Program-made: the position numbers and the translations under genes
Source of the DNA: CAKSQF01 sp963628435
Lineage (GTDB): Bacteria > Bacillota > Clostridia > Oscillospirales > CAG-272
NCBI GenBank assembly: GCA_963628435.1
Contig: CAVGEY010000020.1
Location: 1-32,375, forward strand
DNA: 32,375 bases
Direction: 5' to 3'
Part shown: positions 16,716-24,821 of the stretch, piece after piece
How the letters are laid out: the number at the start of each line of letters is the position of its first letter
How positions within the stretch are numbered: position 1 is the stretch's first letter
Notes under the pieces: model-generated
What the model was told of the DNA's origin: nothing
The model's database searches: none
The model's input: only the letters and a program-made list of their open reading frames with translations

Positions 16716-17276
16716 ATGTCTATAGAATCGATTTTAAGCGATTTGCAAATGAATTCCGATGTATTATCGTATCCTATTCACGAATCATCGTTTGTTTCTC
16801 CTATGAATATAACTTTTTCTCAGGAAGTACGTGATGCATGTGAGGCGAACCTGTGCGGTATGTACGGTAAATGTTGGTCATGCCCTCCCGGGGTGGGACG
16901 CTGGCAGGATTTAATGGAACATTATCGCGGATATGAAAACGCATTTGTTTACACAACCGTTCATGAATTGGAAGACTCATACGATGTCGAAGGAATGAAC
17001 GAGGGAAGAATACAGCATGTCAAAGCCGAGCGAGAAATAGAAAAAATGCTTTCGGAACAAGGTGATGTATTCGAGATTTGCGGTGCCGAAGGCTGCCGGC
17101 TGTGCGAAAAATGCACATATCCGATGTCGCCATGCCGTCATCCCGAATTGATGCATCACTCAGTTGAAGCCACGGGAGTAAATGTAATTAAGCTCGCGGC
17201 GGATTGCGGTATACATTACATTAACGGAGTGAATACCGTAACATATTTTTCGGTAATATATTGGCATAAAAAATAA
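16716..17276 (+). CDS. DUF2284 cysteine-rich putative metal-binding protein
   Basis: 186 aa; GAAAGGAA precedes the ATG at 16716. Two cysteine groups: NLCGMYGKCWSCPPGVG near residues 47-63, and CGAEGCRLCEKCTYP followed by SPCRHPE near 122-146. This is the DUF2284 pattern, which probably binds an Fe-S cluster. Such proteins occur beside corrinoid methyltransferase genes, but I know of no proven function. Last gene of the module, 33 bases after the activator; it may pass electrons to the activator or supply the cluster, both guesses from position. A large terminator follows. Confidence 0.75.
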   Translation: MSIESILSDLQMNSDVLSYPIHESSFVSPMNITFSQEVRDACEANLCGMYGKCWSCPPGVGRWQDLMEHYRGYENAFVYTTVHELEDSYDVEGMNEGRIQHVKAEREIEKMLSEQGDVFEICGAEGCRLCEKCTYPMSPCRHPELMHHSVEATGVNVIKLAADCGIHYINGVNTVTYFSVIYWHKK

Positions 17277-17279
17277 AAT

Positions 17280-17326
17280 AAAAGGCACCTTATATGAAGT
17301 ATTTCATACGAGGTGCCTTTTTATTG
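17280..17326. terminator. Bidirectional terminator between convergent operons
   Basis: AAAAGGCACCT (17280-17290) pairs with AGGTGCCTTTT (17311-17321). An inner stem TATGAA/TTCATA (17293-17298 and 17303-17308) continues it. A run of A on the left and T on the right lets it serve both the corrinoid module and the minus-strand operon. Confidence 0.85.
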
Positions 17327-17458
17327 AATTCAGTGTGTAGTTTTATTAAATTTGCGCTGTGAAAATTGCCGCTGCTGTCCGAATCTTCATTTTCGGGTTC
17401 GTTATTGCGGTTTTTTCTTAAAGGGCAAAACCGTTGCAGTCCGACCGCATATTTGTCA

Positions 17459-18445
17459 TTATTTCAGATACTCCGTAAAGAATTCATCCAGCTTCTCAAA
17501 CGGAATCACATCAAGGTTATCATACAGGTCGGTATGAACCGCACCCGGAATAGATAGAAATTTCTTGTTTTCGGTATACTTGCTGTCCCGAATCATGTTT
17601 TCATAGGCGTCTTTCCCGAAGTAGTAGCTGTGCGCCTTGTCGCCGTGCATGATGAGAACGGCGCTTCTGATTTCATTGCTGTACTTAAGAATCGGCTGAT
17701 TCATGAAGGACTCGCAGCCGATGCTGTTCCATCCGTCATTGGAGTTCAGACTTCTTGCATGATAGCATCTGCCCTTATAGTATTCGCTGTAATCCTTCAC
17801 AAAGAACGGCGCATCCTCAGGCACGGGAAGCGGCATACAGCCGCCTGCTCTGGAGTATACGCCGCTGCGATACTCCTCGGTGCGAAGCTCGTTCATCGCC
17901 TGTTTCTTGGCAAAGCGGATTTCTTCGCTGTCATCGGCGTCAAAATATCCGTTGGCGTTCACTCTGGTCATGTCATACATGGTGGATGCGGCGGTTGCCT
18001 TGATTCTTGTGTCCAGCGCCGCTGCGTTAAGTGCCATGCCGCCCCATCCGCAGATGCCGATGATGCCGATTCTGTCTGCATCCACGTTATCCTGCACGGA
18101 AAGAAAATCGACAGCCGCCATAAAATCTTCCGTGTTAATGTCGGGGGATGCCATGTATCTCGGCTCACCGCCGCTTTCTCCCGTAAAAGACGGGTCAAAT
18201 GCGATGGTAAGATAGCCCTTTTCCGCCATGGTCTGCGCATATAAGCCGGAGCATTGTTCCTTTACGGCTCCGAAAGGGCCGCAAACGGCAATCGCAGGCA
18301 GCTTGCCGGATGCGTTTTTCGGGGTATACATGTCCGCCGCCAGTGTAATGCCGTAGCGATTATGAAAAGTTACTTTGCCGTGATTTATCTTGTCGCTCTG
18401 TGGGAATGTCTTGTCCCATTCCGAAGTCAGATTAAGCTGTTCCAT
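17459..18445 (-). CDS. Alpha/beta hydrolase with Trp at the usual nucleophile position
   Basis: 328 aa from the ATG whose complement is at 18443-18445, preceded by AGGAG. Alpha/beta hydrolase of the YcjY/dienelactone-hydrolase-like type: CGPFGAVKEQ (oxyanion region), DPSFTGESGGEPR, elbow GICGWGG (130-136), late acid D in MHGDKAHSYYF and H in PGAVHTD. The elbow normally reads G-x-C/S-x-S-G-G; here the expected Ser is W134, leaving C132 as the only nearby nucleophile. It may use Cys, or not be a hydrolase. It begins 4 bases after the cupin gene stops and is last in the operon. Related genes often accompany aldehyde or electrophile stress loci. Confidence 0.8.
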   Translation of the reverse strand: MEQLNLTSEWDKTFPQSDKINHGKVTFHNRYGITLAADMYTPKNASGKLPAIAVCGPFGAVKEQCSGLYAQTMAEKGYLTIAFDPSFTGESGGEPRYMASPDINTEDFMAAVDFLSVQDNVDADRIGIIGICGWGGMALNAAALDTRIKATAASTMYDMTRVNANGYFDADDSEEIRFAKKQAMNELRTEEYRSGVYSRAGGCMPLPVPEDAPFFVKDYSEYYKGRCYHARSLNSNDGWNSIGCESFMNQPILKYSNEIRSAVLIMHGDKAHSYYFGKDAYENMIRDSKYTENKKFLSIPGAVHTDLYDNLDVIPFEKLDEFFTEYLK

Positions 18446-18449
18446 TGAA

Positions 18450-19214
18450 TTAAATCTCCTTTTCCGTTGCTTCTTTATAAGCTGCGTCATCTACGGGTTC
18501 CAGCCATTCGTTGGAGCTGTCCTCACCGGGTACATCCATGGCAAGATGAGAAAACCAGCTGTCGGGCGCCGCACCATGCCAGTGTTTTACGCCTGCGGGA
18601 ATGTTAACCACGTCGCCCGGATGAAGTTCACGCGCAGGCTTGCCCCATTCCCGATAGAATCCTCTGCCCGCAACGCAGATGAGAATCTGACCGCCGCCGC
18701 TTTTCGCGTGATGAATATGCCAGTTGTTGCGGCAGCCCGGTTCAAAGGTTACATTAAAAATACCGAGTTGTTCGGCAGATACAGGCGCAAGATAGCTCCG
18801 GCCGATGAAATAGTTTGCATAGGCATCATTCGGCGCGCCGATGGGGAATACCATCTCGTTTTCGTGCTTCGCTCTCGCATCCGCCGCGTCATCCTCAGCC
18901 CATACTTCTTTTGCGAGATTAAACACAGCCCATGCTTTCGGCCATCCGGCGTAAAATGCCGTGTGCGTGATAATCGCCGCAATCTCTTTTTTCGTTACGC
19001 CGTGATTTTTGGCGTTCTGAAGATGATATTTTAACGAAGAATCGGTGATTCCCTGTGCCATCAGAGCAACCACCGTGATGATGCTCCTCGTTTTCAGATC
19101 AATATCTTCGTTGTTCCAGTTTTCTCCGAAGAGAACATCGTCATTGAAATGAGCAAACTCCGGAGCAAATTCTCCGAGCGCGTCTCTGCCTGCTGTCTGA
19201 ATGATTTTTGACAT
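18450..19214 (-). CDS. Carboxymuconolactone decarboxylase-like / cupin fusion protein
   Basis: 254 aa from MSKIIQ; GGGAGG lies upstream, while an in-frame ATG at 19274 has no such support and lies inside the upstream gene. Residues about 1-115 are a CMD-like helical domain (DLKTRSIITVVALMAQG, THTAFYAGWPKAW), without the CxxC of AhpD-type enzymes. Residues about 135-240 form a cupin: NNWHIHHAKSGGGQILIC with metal-binding histidines, then G-D-V-V-N-I-P-A-G-V-K-H-W-H. CMD-cupin fusions of this sort are common in gut Firmicutes and Bacteroidetes, often near MerR regulators, but their reaction is not established. Middle gene of the three-gene operon. Confidence 0.85.
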   Translation of the reverse strand: MSKIIQTAGRDALGEFAPEFAHFNDDVLFGENWNNEDIDLKTRSIITVVALMAQGITDSSLKYHLQNAKNHGVTKKEIAAIITHTAFYAGWPKAWAVFNLAKEVWAEDDAADARAKHENEMVFPIGAPNDAYANYFIGRSYLAPVSAEQLGIFNVTFEPGCRNNWHIHHAKSGGGQILICVAGRGFYREWGKPARELHPGDVVNIPAGVKHWHGAAPDSWFSHLAMDVPGEDSSNEWLEPVDDAAYKEATEKEI

Positions 19215-19233
19215 TTCTTTTTCCTCCCGTGTC

Positions 19234-19911
19234 TTATTTAACTTTGTATCGGATCCAGACCGCGCCGCTTTCAAACGGCTGTACCTGTTCGAGTTTCAAC
19301 TGTGTAACAGGTCTGTCCATCGGCAGTCCGTCAAATACGGCACTCATGCCTCCGCGTCCGTCAATGCCCGCTCCGATCAGAATGCTGACCTCATCCAGAA
19401 GCCCTTTCAAAAGAAAACCGGCATTGATATGTCCGCCGCCGACTACCGCCATTCTCTTAACACCGAAATTATCCGAAAGAATTTCGCAGGCACGCACAAG
19501 GTCAATATTTTCCTTGCCGCAGGCAATATATGAAATATGCTTTTCTCTGAGATAGTTCAGATATTCCGTGCTTGCTTTCTCGCTTGTCAGAATAAGCACA
19601 GGCTGTTTCTCATTCGACTGATCACTCCAAAGCAGCGTTCCGTGCGTGTCGACTGCAATCTCGTAGCCGTCTGTATCTGCCGATTTGTAAAAATCTTCCT
19701 TGTCAATCGGTGTAATCTTTTCACTTGAAAACTTTCCCGGAAGAGCCATTTCAAGCTCAGCCGTGATACGGCCGCTTACATGCGTCGGTGCGTCAAGAGA
19801 ATCCAGCGTGCTGTAATATTCCTCTACACCCGGCAAATTTTCGGTCATGGCACAGTCGATCCGTCCGTCTATTGATGTCATCATGTGACAAATGATATAG
19901 GGTTTGTTCAT
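19234..19911 (-). CDS. RibD C-terminal/dihydrofolate-reductase-like reductase
   Basis: 225 aa. MTSIDGRID near the start and VVGGGHINAGFLLKGLLDEV near 150-170 match the RibD C-terminal (DHFR-like) fold, which binds NADPH through the glycine-rich segment. The deaminase half of RibD is absent. Stand-alone members reduce varied substrates and are usually not riboflavin enzymes. First gene of the minus-strand operon, directly downstream of the MerR-type promoter; the CMD-cupin gene starts 19 bases after its stop. A stress-response reductase is the likeliest role. Confidence 0.82.
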   Translation of the reverse strand: MNKPYIICHMMTSIDGRIDCAMTENLPGVEEYYSTLDSLDAPTHVSGRITAELEMALPGKFSSEKITPIDKEDFYKSADTDGYEIAVDTHGTLLWSDQSNEKQPVLILTSEKASTEYLNYLREKHISYIACGKENIDLVRACEILSDNFGVKRMAVVGGGHINAGFLLKGLLDEVSILIGAGIDGRGGMSAVFDGLPMDRPVTQLKLEQVQPFESGAVWIRYKVK

Positions 19912-19964
19912 TGAAATATTCCTCCTTTTATATCTTGAAGTTAATCTTCCGATCTGCTATAATA

Positions 19965-19995
19965 ATTATAACACCTAAACTCAGCTTTAAGTCAA
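19965..19995 (-). promoter_or_regulatory. MerR-type promoter with 19-bp spacer and operator
   Basis: On the minus strand, TTGACT (19990-19995) and TATAAT (19965-19970) are separated by 19 bases, too long for normal sigma-A use and the mark of MerR-activated promoters. A dyad fills the spacer: ACCTAAA (19973-19979) and TTTAAGT (19986-19992), pairing at 6 of 7 positions. It resembles AdhR/NmlR-type operators. The MerR gene diverges 34 bases away. Confidence 0.8.
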
Positions 19996-20028
19996 TAGGT
20001 TTTGAAAAAATATTTTTTGAGGTGAGCC

Positions 20029-20469
20029 ATGTATACAATCGGACAGGTTGCCGAAATGTTTGATTTGCCCGTTTCAACGCTCCGCTATTACGATAAGCAG
20101 GGGCTTTTCCCGAAGCTGAAACGTGAATCCGGTATCCGCAAATTCGGCGATAACGAAATCGAAGCACTCAGAGTAATCGAGTGTCTGAAAAAATCAGGTC
20201 TTGAAATCAAGGATATCAAGCTCTTTATGGATTGGTGCGTAGAGGGCTCTTCCACTTACCCTAATCGTTTGGAGCTGATTCAGAAACAAAAGGAACGTGT
20301 GGAAGCCGAAATTCGGCAGATGCATAAAACTCTTGATATGCTCAGATACAAATGTTGGTATTATTCGCAGGCCGTGAAGGACGGCAGCGAAGACACGGTA
20401 AAAGCATTAACGCCGGACGGTCTTCCCGAAGACATCCGCAGAGCCTATAATAATTCACACGAGGAGTAA
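20029..20469 (+). CDS. MerR-family transcriptional regulator
   Basis: 146 aa; GAGGTGA precedes the ATG. MYTIGQVAEMFDLPVSTLRY is a textbook MerR winged-helix start, followed by YDKQGLFPKLKRESGIRKF and the second wing to about residue 70. A long dimerisation coiled coil runs from about 75 to 115. Only one cysteine (C106, in RYKCWYY) stands in the coiled-coil region, plus one in the MDWCVEG segment, so a redox or electrophile signal is possible. Divergent from the reductase/CMD-cupin/hydrolase operon, whose promoter has the 19-bp spacer it would act on; it probably activates that operon. Confidence 0.92.
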   Translation: MYTIGQVAEMFDLPVSTLRYYDKQGLFPKLKRESGIRKFGDNEIEALRVIECLKKSGLEIKDIKLFMDWCVEGSSTYPNRLELIQKQKERVEAEIRQMHKTLDMLRYKCWYYSQAVKDGSEDTVKALTPDGLPEDIRRAYNNSHEE

Positions 20470-20583
20470 TCTTTACGGAATTCGAAATTGCGTTCTGCCG
20501 AAGTCTATTGATTGTATGCCGTGAAATTTCTTGTAAAAAATAATCTGTTTTTCGTCATTTTAATGAAATTTTTCGAAATACAG

Positions 20584-20611
20584 TTGAAAAATTCGTAAAA
20601 TTTGATATAAT
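20584..20611 (+). promoter_or_regulatory. Sigma-A promoter of the hybrid kinase gene
   Basis: TTGAAA (20584-20589), 16-base spacer, TATAAT (20606-20611), 56 bases before the kinase start. Confidence 0.65.
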
Positions 20612-20667
20612 AATTTTTAATAACATATACATTCCGAATACTTTTACAAAAGCGAAAGGAAAATCCT

Positions 20668-23247
20668 ATGACGGAATTGAACGATACCGCGCGAATCGAA
20701 GAAGAGCAAATTCGGTCCGATAAAAAAATAGCACAGATTGAATCACAGCTTAAGGTCTATGAAACGGAAGAACGGCTCAGTATTCAAATCCGTCACTATG
20801 CCAAGGCGATGGGCATCGTCTATCCGCTGGTTATCGGAATAGATTATACCAATGACCGTTATGAAATGCTCGAATACGATAATTTTCTCAATAAAACCGC
20901 TCCGTATTCCGGTACGATTGACGAGCTTGTTAATGTAGGAGCCTCAACAATACCCGATCCTTGCGCGGCGGAGGCATTTATGTCGCTGTTTAATAAAGAA
21001 GCGGCTGTTGCCGCATTCCGCCGGGGGAAAAAGGAACTTACCCTGCGTCATCCGCAAAACGGCGATGACGGTAAGGTCCACTATATGGAGACTCACATTA
21101 TCTGCACCGAATGTTCGGATGACAGGATTACCGCCATATCGATGGCAAAATGTATTGACGAGGAGACCGAGCGTGATCTTGCGGCACAGCAGGTTACCGA
21201 ACACGCGGAGGTTATAGGCGCGCTTGCCACAATCTACACAACAATTATTGAAGCCGACTTGCTGACTCACGGCTATAAGATTATTCAGACAAATTCGCCG
21301 ATGAAAATCGTCGTTGGCGGCAAAGATCAGGGCAATTTCGATGCCGTGATGGAGAATGTGCTGAGTTTTTACATACACCCCGATGACATCGACAGGATGC
21401 GTGAATTTATCGACCTGTCCACACTGTCCGAACGATTTGGCGCCGAAGCAACGCTCGTAACCGAATATAAAGCGCCCTACGGTAAGTGGTTTGAGTCCAG
21501 ATTTATTGCCAAAAAGCGTGATAACGAAGGACGCGTTATATCCGCAATCTATGCGTCAAGAGATGTCACGCCCGAAAAGATGAAGGAGCTGCATTATAGA
21601 GAGCAGCTGCGTGAACAGCTGATGATATCAGAAACGCTGGCACGCAACTTCAAAAACGTCTATCTTGTCGACCTTGAAAAAGAAACCGTGAAGATATTGA
21701 AGCTGGAGGCAGGCTATGTCGATTTGCAGAACGAAGGTATAGGACACGAATTTCCGTTCGCTGTTATTCTCGACAACTGGCTCAATAATGTGGTATGCCC
21801 CGAAGACAGAGATGAGCTCGCAGGGATTTTTACGATAGAAAATGTCAAAAGACAACTTGCCGCGGAAAATGAGTTCACGGGAAATTACCGCAGTATCAAC
21901 AACGGTGAAACGCATTGCTATCAGTACAGTATAAGCCGTGCGAGCGGTGACGGCACAAAGGCGATACTGGGCTATCAGAATATCGACGATATCATCCGCA
22001 CACAGCTGGAGGAAGAAAACAAACGCCGCGAAATTGAAAATACATATCGTGAGCAGCTCAGAAAAGCGGCAGAGGCGGCCGATAAAGCCAATAAGGCCAA
22101 GACCGAATTTCTCCTGCGCATGAGCCATGATATCCGAACACCTCTGAACGGTATCCGCGGAATGCTTGATATGGCGGACTACTACGGAAGCGATCTTGAA
22201 AAAGTGAGGGAATGCCGCAGGAAGATTCGTGAATCTTCAAATATACTGCTTGAGCTGATCAACGAGGTGCTCGATATGAGTAAACTCGAATCGGGTGAGG
22301 TGACGCTGGAGCATATCCCGTTCGATCTTACCGACATATCCTATGAGATTTTCACGGTCATCGAAAAAATGGCCGAGGAGCAGACCGTTGAAATCACCGA
22401 AGATCACGATATACGGCATACGCGACTTATCGGAAGTCCGGTACATTTTAAGCGTTTGATTCTGAATGTTTTGGGCAACGCCGTAAAGTATAACCGGCCG
22501 CACGGCAAGGTTTATGTCAACTGCCGCGAATTGTCGTTTGACGGGAAAACCGCCGTAATCGAATCGGTTATCCGCGATACGGGTGTCGGGATGAGTGAGG
22601 AATTTCAAAAACATCTTTTTGAACCTTTCAGACAGGAGAACGAATCGGTACGCACCAAATACGGCGGCACGGGATTGGGATTGTCCATCGCAAAAAGCCT
22701 TGCGGAAAAGATGGGCGGCACGATTACCTGCGAAAGTAAAAAGGATGTCGGCACAACATTTACCGTTCGTATACCGTTTGATGTTGATTTGTCCGGGCAT
22801 ACCGATGCGGTAAATGATAAAGACGAAGATTTTTCTATCGCAGGTGAGACCGTCATTCTGGCCGAGGATAATGACCTGAATCTTGAAATCGCGCAGTTTA
22901 TATTGAAAAAAACCGGCGCAAATGTCATTGTTGCGAAAAACGGCGAGGAAGCAGTCGACGCATTTGCCGCGTCCGAGCCGGGCAAAATATCCGCCATTCT
23001 TATGGATATTATGATGCCGGTGACAGACGGCTATGAGGCAACCCGCCGTATTCGTGCCATGAACAGGGCGGATGCCGTGAGCGTTCCCATCGTTGCCATG
23101 ACCGCCAATGCTTTTGTCGAGGACAGGATCGCCACGAAAAAAGCCGGAATGAACGCGCACATCGCAAAACCGCTTGATGCCCAAGAGGTAATCCGTGTCA
23201 TCGCCGAGCAGGTGAAAGCATCGCACGACGGAAAAACAGCAGGGTAA
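20668..23247 (+). CDS. Soluble hybrid histidine kinase/response regulator
   Basis: 859 aa; AAAGGAA precedes the ATG. A coiled N-terminus (about 1-45) is followed by PAS-like sensing regions to about residue 455, with no membrane segment, so the signal is cytoplasmic. HisKA: FLLRMSHDIRTPLNGIRGML with phosphorylated H487. ATPase: N-box N604, RDTGVGM, and GTGLGLSIAKSLAEKMGG. Receiver domain about 725-850: acidic pair AEDND, phosphorylated D780 in LMDIMMP, TAN, and K in AHIAKPLD. All key residues are present. There is no output domain and no separate DNA-binding regulator nearby, so it must signal through another protein. It may control the glycosidase gene behind it. Confidence 0.92.
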   Translation: MTELNDTARIEEEQIRSDKKIAQIESQLKVYETEERLSIQIRHYAKAMGIVYPLVIGIDYTNDRYEMLEYDNFLNKTAPYSGTIDELVNVGASTIPDPCAAEAFMSLFNKEAAVAAFRRGKKELTLRHPQNGDDGKVHYMETHIICTECSDDRITAISMAKCIDEETERDLAAQQVTEHAEVIGALATIYTTIIEADLLTHGYKIIQTNSPMKIVVGGKDQGNFDAVMENVLSFYIHPDDIDRMREFIDLSTLSERFGAEATLVTEYKAPYGKWFESRFIAKKRDNEGRVISAIYASRDVTPEKMKELHYREQLREQLMISETLARNFKNVYLVDLEKETVKILKLEAGYVDLQNEGIGHEFPFAVILDNWLNNVVCPEDRDELAGIFTIENVKRQLAAENEFTGNYRSINNGETHCYQYSISRASGDGTKAILGYQNIDDIIRTQLEEENKRREIENTYREQLRKAAEAADKANKAKTEFLLRMSHDIRTPLNGIRGMLDMADYYGSDLEKVRECRRKIRESSNILLELINEVLDMSKLESGEVTLEHIPFDLTDISYEIFTVIEKMAEEQTVEITEDHDIRHTRLIGSPVHFKRLILNVLGNAVKYNRPHGKVYVNCRELSFDGKTAVIESVIRDTGVGMSEEFQKHLFEPFRQENESVRTKYGGTGLGLSIAKSLAEKMGGTITCESKKDVGTTFTVRIPFDVDLSGHTDAVNDKDEDFSIAGETVILAEDNDLNLEIAQFILKKTGANVIVAKNGEEAVDAFAASEPGKISAILMDIMMPVTDGYEATRRIRAMNRADAVSVPIVAMTANAFVEDRIATKKAGMNAHIAKPLDAQEVIRVIAEQVKASHDGKTAG

Positions 23248-23309
23248 AAAATGACGGTGTCGGAGCTGCTGACCCCGAACTGTCGAAAAAATATTGGGAG
23301 GTCATTTTC

Positions 23310-24674
23310 GTGAAATGGAACTTTGATTACAGTCGGACACTGTGGATGAAAATGTTTTGCGCAAAACCCGATTTCGGGCATAACCGCAGTACGGTTTATA
23401 TCGATTACGAACAGGCACTCGAAATTATCAAAACGGTTGACAGAATCACGCAGGGAATAACTAAAATAGTCTATCTTGTCGGATGGCAGGGTTTGGGACA
23501 TGATGACTGCTATCCGGAAATGGAAGTCTATAACGAGGCGCTGAAACGCGACTGCGATAAGACGGCGAAAGAAAGCCTTTTTTGGCTGTTTGAAGAAGCA
23601 AAAAAATATCATACGGTCGTCAGTTTTCACGGCAATCTCGCCGATACATATACGCAAACCCCCTGTTTTCCCGATTTGGTCGCCGCCAATGCGGTTGTGA
23701 AAAATAAAGACGGCAGCCCCGCCGTGATAGAACATTTCAACGGCAGAGATGCCTATAAAATATCGTATAAAGGATATTATGAGAGCGGACTGTTCAAAAA
23801 ATACTGGGACCGCTTCTGCGAGGCGACACCCGTAAGACAGGCGGGAACCGTACATCTCGATAATTTCTGCATTGCGCAGAGTCTTAACCCGTATACAAGC
23901 ATGGAAGAAGAAAATGATGCGCGCAATAAGATGATTGATTATATCTCGTCTCTCGGTATCGATGTTACCACCGAATATACCTACCGCGAACTCGAGTGGC
24001 GCGCCGACGATCCCGGACATCCGATACGCAGATTTTACGAAACGGCGGGCAAGCCGCTCCCGGTCGGAAGCTGGCAGGATGCTCCGATACGTGCGCTCGG
24101 AAAAATCCCCGCCGCATGGTGGATGAGCGGAATGACGGTTGAAGATTGCCTGCGTATTCCTCCGTCACTTTACAGCGGGCGTATGGGCGGAAAGGAACTG
24201 CGCGCTTTTTACGGCCCGATGCACGGAGAGGAAATATGGAAAGACCGCGGCAATGATGTTGAAAACTGGAAAGATGAATTTGTCCGTCAGTTCTGCACAA
24301 TGCAGCTGCCGTATTTCTATCTTAACCGCTATAACAGAGTTGACGCAAAAGAAGAGGACGGCGAACTCACCGCCTATTTCTCGGACGGAGTTGTAAGCAG
24401 CGGAAAAGACGGACGTATTACGAAAAACGGCGTTGTTTTGAAGGACGGCGACGATTTGCTGCTGCCGCTTGATGACGACTGCACGACATTTATCGCTTAT
24501 TCCGAAAAAGGAAGAAGCGGGCAGTGGAATATTCCCGATGCGCATTTTGATTTTGCCGATCTGTACGAGATTACGGCCGACGGTAATGTTCCGCTCGGCA
24601 GCGTTAAGATAACCGACGGCAAACTGAATCTTGATGTTCGCCCCGAACAGGCGCTTGTTATTAAGAGCAGATAA
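23310..24674 (+). CDS. GH101-like (endo-alpha-N-acetylgalactosaminidase family) glycosidase
   Basis: 454 aa from a GTG at 23310, 8 bases after GGGAGG. The TIM-barrel segments KIVYLVGWQGLGHDD, FEEAKKYHTVVSFHGN, GTVHLDNF and GIDVTTEYTYRE resemble GH101-type enzymes. In these, an Asp (here probably that of HLDNF) is the nucleophile and a Glu (here that of TTEYTY) the acid/base; these assignments are by analogy. A small beta domain fills about 345-454. GH101 enzymes release O-glycans from mucin-type proteins but are large, secreted and multi-domain. This one is short and has no signal peptide, so it likely acts on imported glycans. It follows the kinase gene by 62 bases. Confidence 0.6.
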   Translation: MKWNFDYSRTLWMKMFCAKPDFGHNRSTVYIDYEQALEIIKTVDRITQGITKIVYLVGWQGLGHDDCYPEMEVYNEALKRDCDKTAKESLFWLFEEAKKYHTVVSFHGNLADTYTQTPCFPDLVAANAVVKNKDGSPAVIEHFNGRDAYKISYKGYYESGLFKKYWDRFCEATPVRQAGTVHLDNFCIAQSLNPYTSMEEENDARNKMIDYISSLGIDVTTEYTYRELEWRADDPGHPIRRFYETAGKPLPVGSWQDAPIRALGKIPAAWWMSGMTVEDCLRIPPSLYSGRMGGKELRAFYGPMHGEEIWKDRGNDVENWKDEFVRQFCTMQLPYFYLNRYNRVDAKEEDGELTAYFSDGVVSSGKDGRITKNGVVLKDGDDLLLPLDDDCTTFIAYSEKGRSGQWNIPDAHFDFADLYEITADGNVPLGSVKITDGKLNLDVRPEQALVIKSR

Positions 24675-24681
24675 CCCTATA

Positions 24682-24721
24682 ATGTCGGCAGCGGAGCCTT
24701 TTTCGGCTCCGCTGCTGACAT
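24682..24721 (+). terminator. Terminator hairpin after the glycosidase gene
   Basis: GCAGCGGAGCC (24688-24698) pairs with GGCTCCGCTGC (24705-24715), extended by ATGTC/GACAT and one G-U pair; loop TTTTTC. The following T run is weak (TATTGT). Confidence 0.7.
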
Positions 24722-24737
24722 ATTGTCCGCATTGCTA

Positions 24738-24766
24738 TTGACACCGCACGAATTTTATGATAAAAT
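24738..24766 (+). promoter_or_regulatory. Sigma-A promoter of the TM1266-like gene
   Basis: TTGACA (24738-24743), 17-base spacer, TAAAAT (24761-24766). Near consensus, so the gene downstream is probably transcribed despite its odd start codon. Confidence 0.75.
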
Positions 24767-24821
24767 ATGCGAGGTCGGAATGAGAAAACGAATCTGAATT
24801 TGCCCGAAGGGAAGTGAGCTT

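Noticed and set aside
17401..17440. CGGTTTT/AAAACCG inverted repeat as a terminator of the minus-strand operon
   Set aside because: Only 7 bp with a long loop and no clear T run; the larger hairpin at 17280-17326 is a better terminator.
17630..18244. Plus-strand open frame of 204 codons
   Set aside because: Antisense to the alpha/beta hydrolase, which has a good ribosome site and operon position.
22237..23226. Minus-strand open frame of 329 codons
   Set aside because: Antisense to the kinase and receiver domains; composition is that of a shadow.
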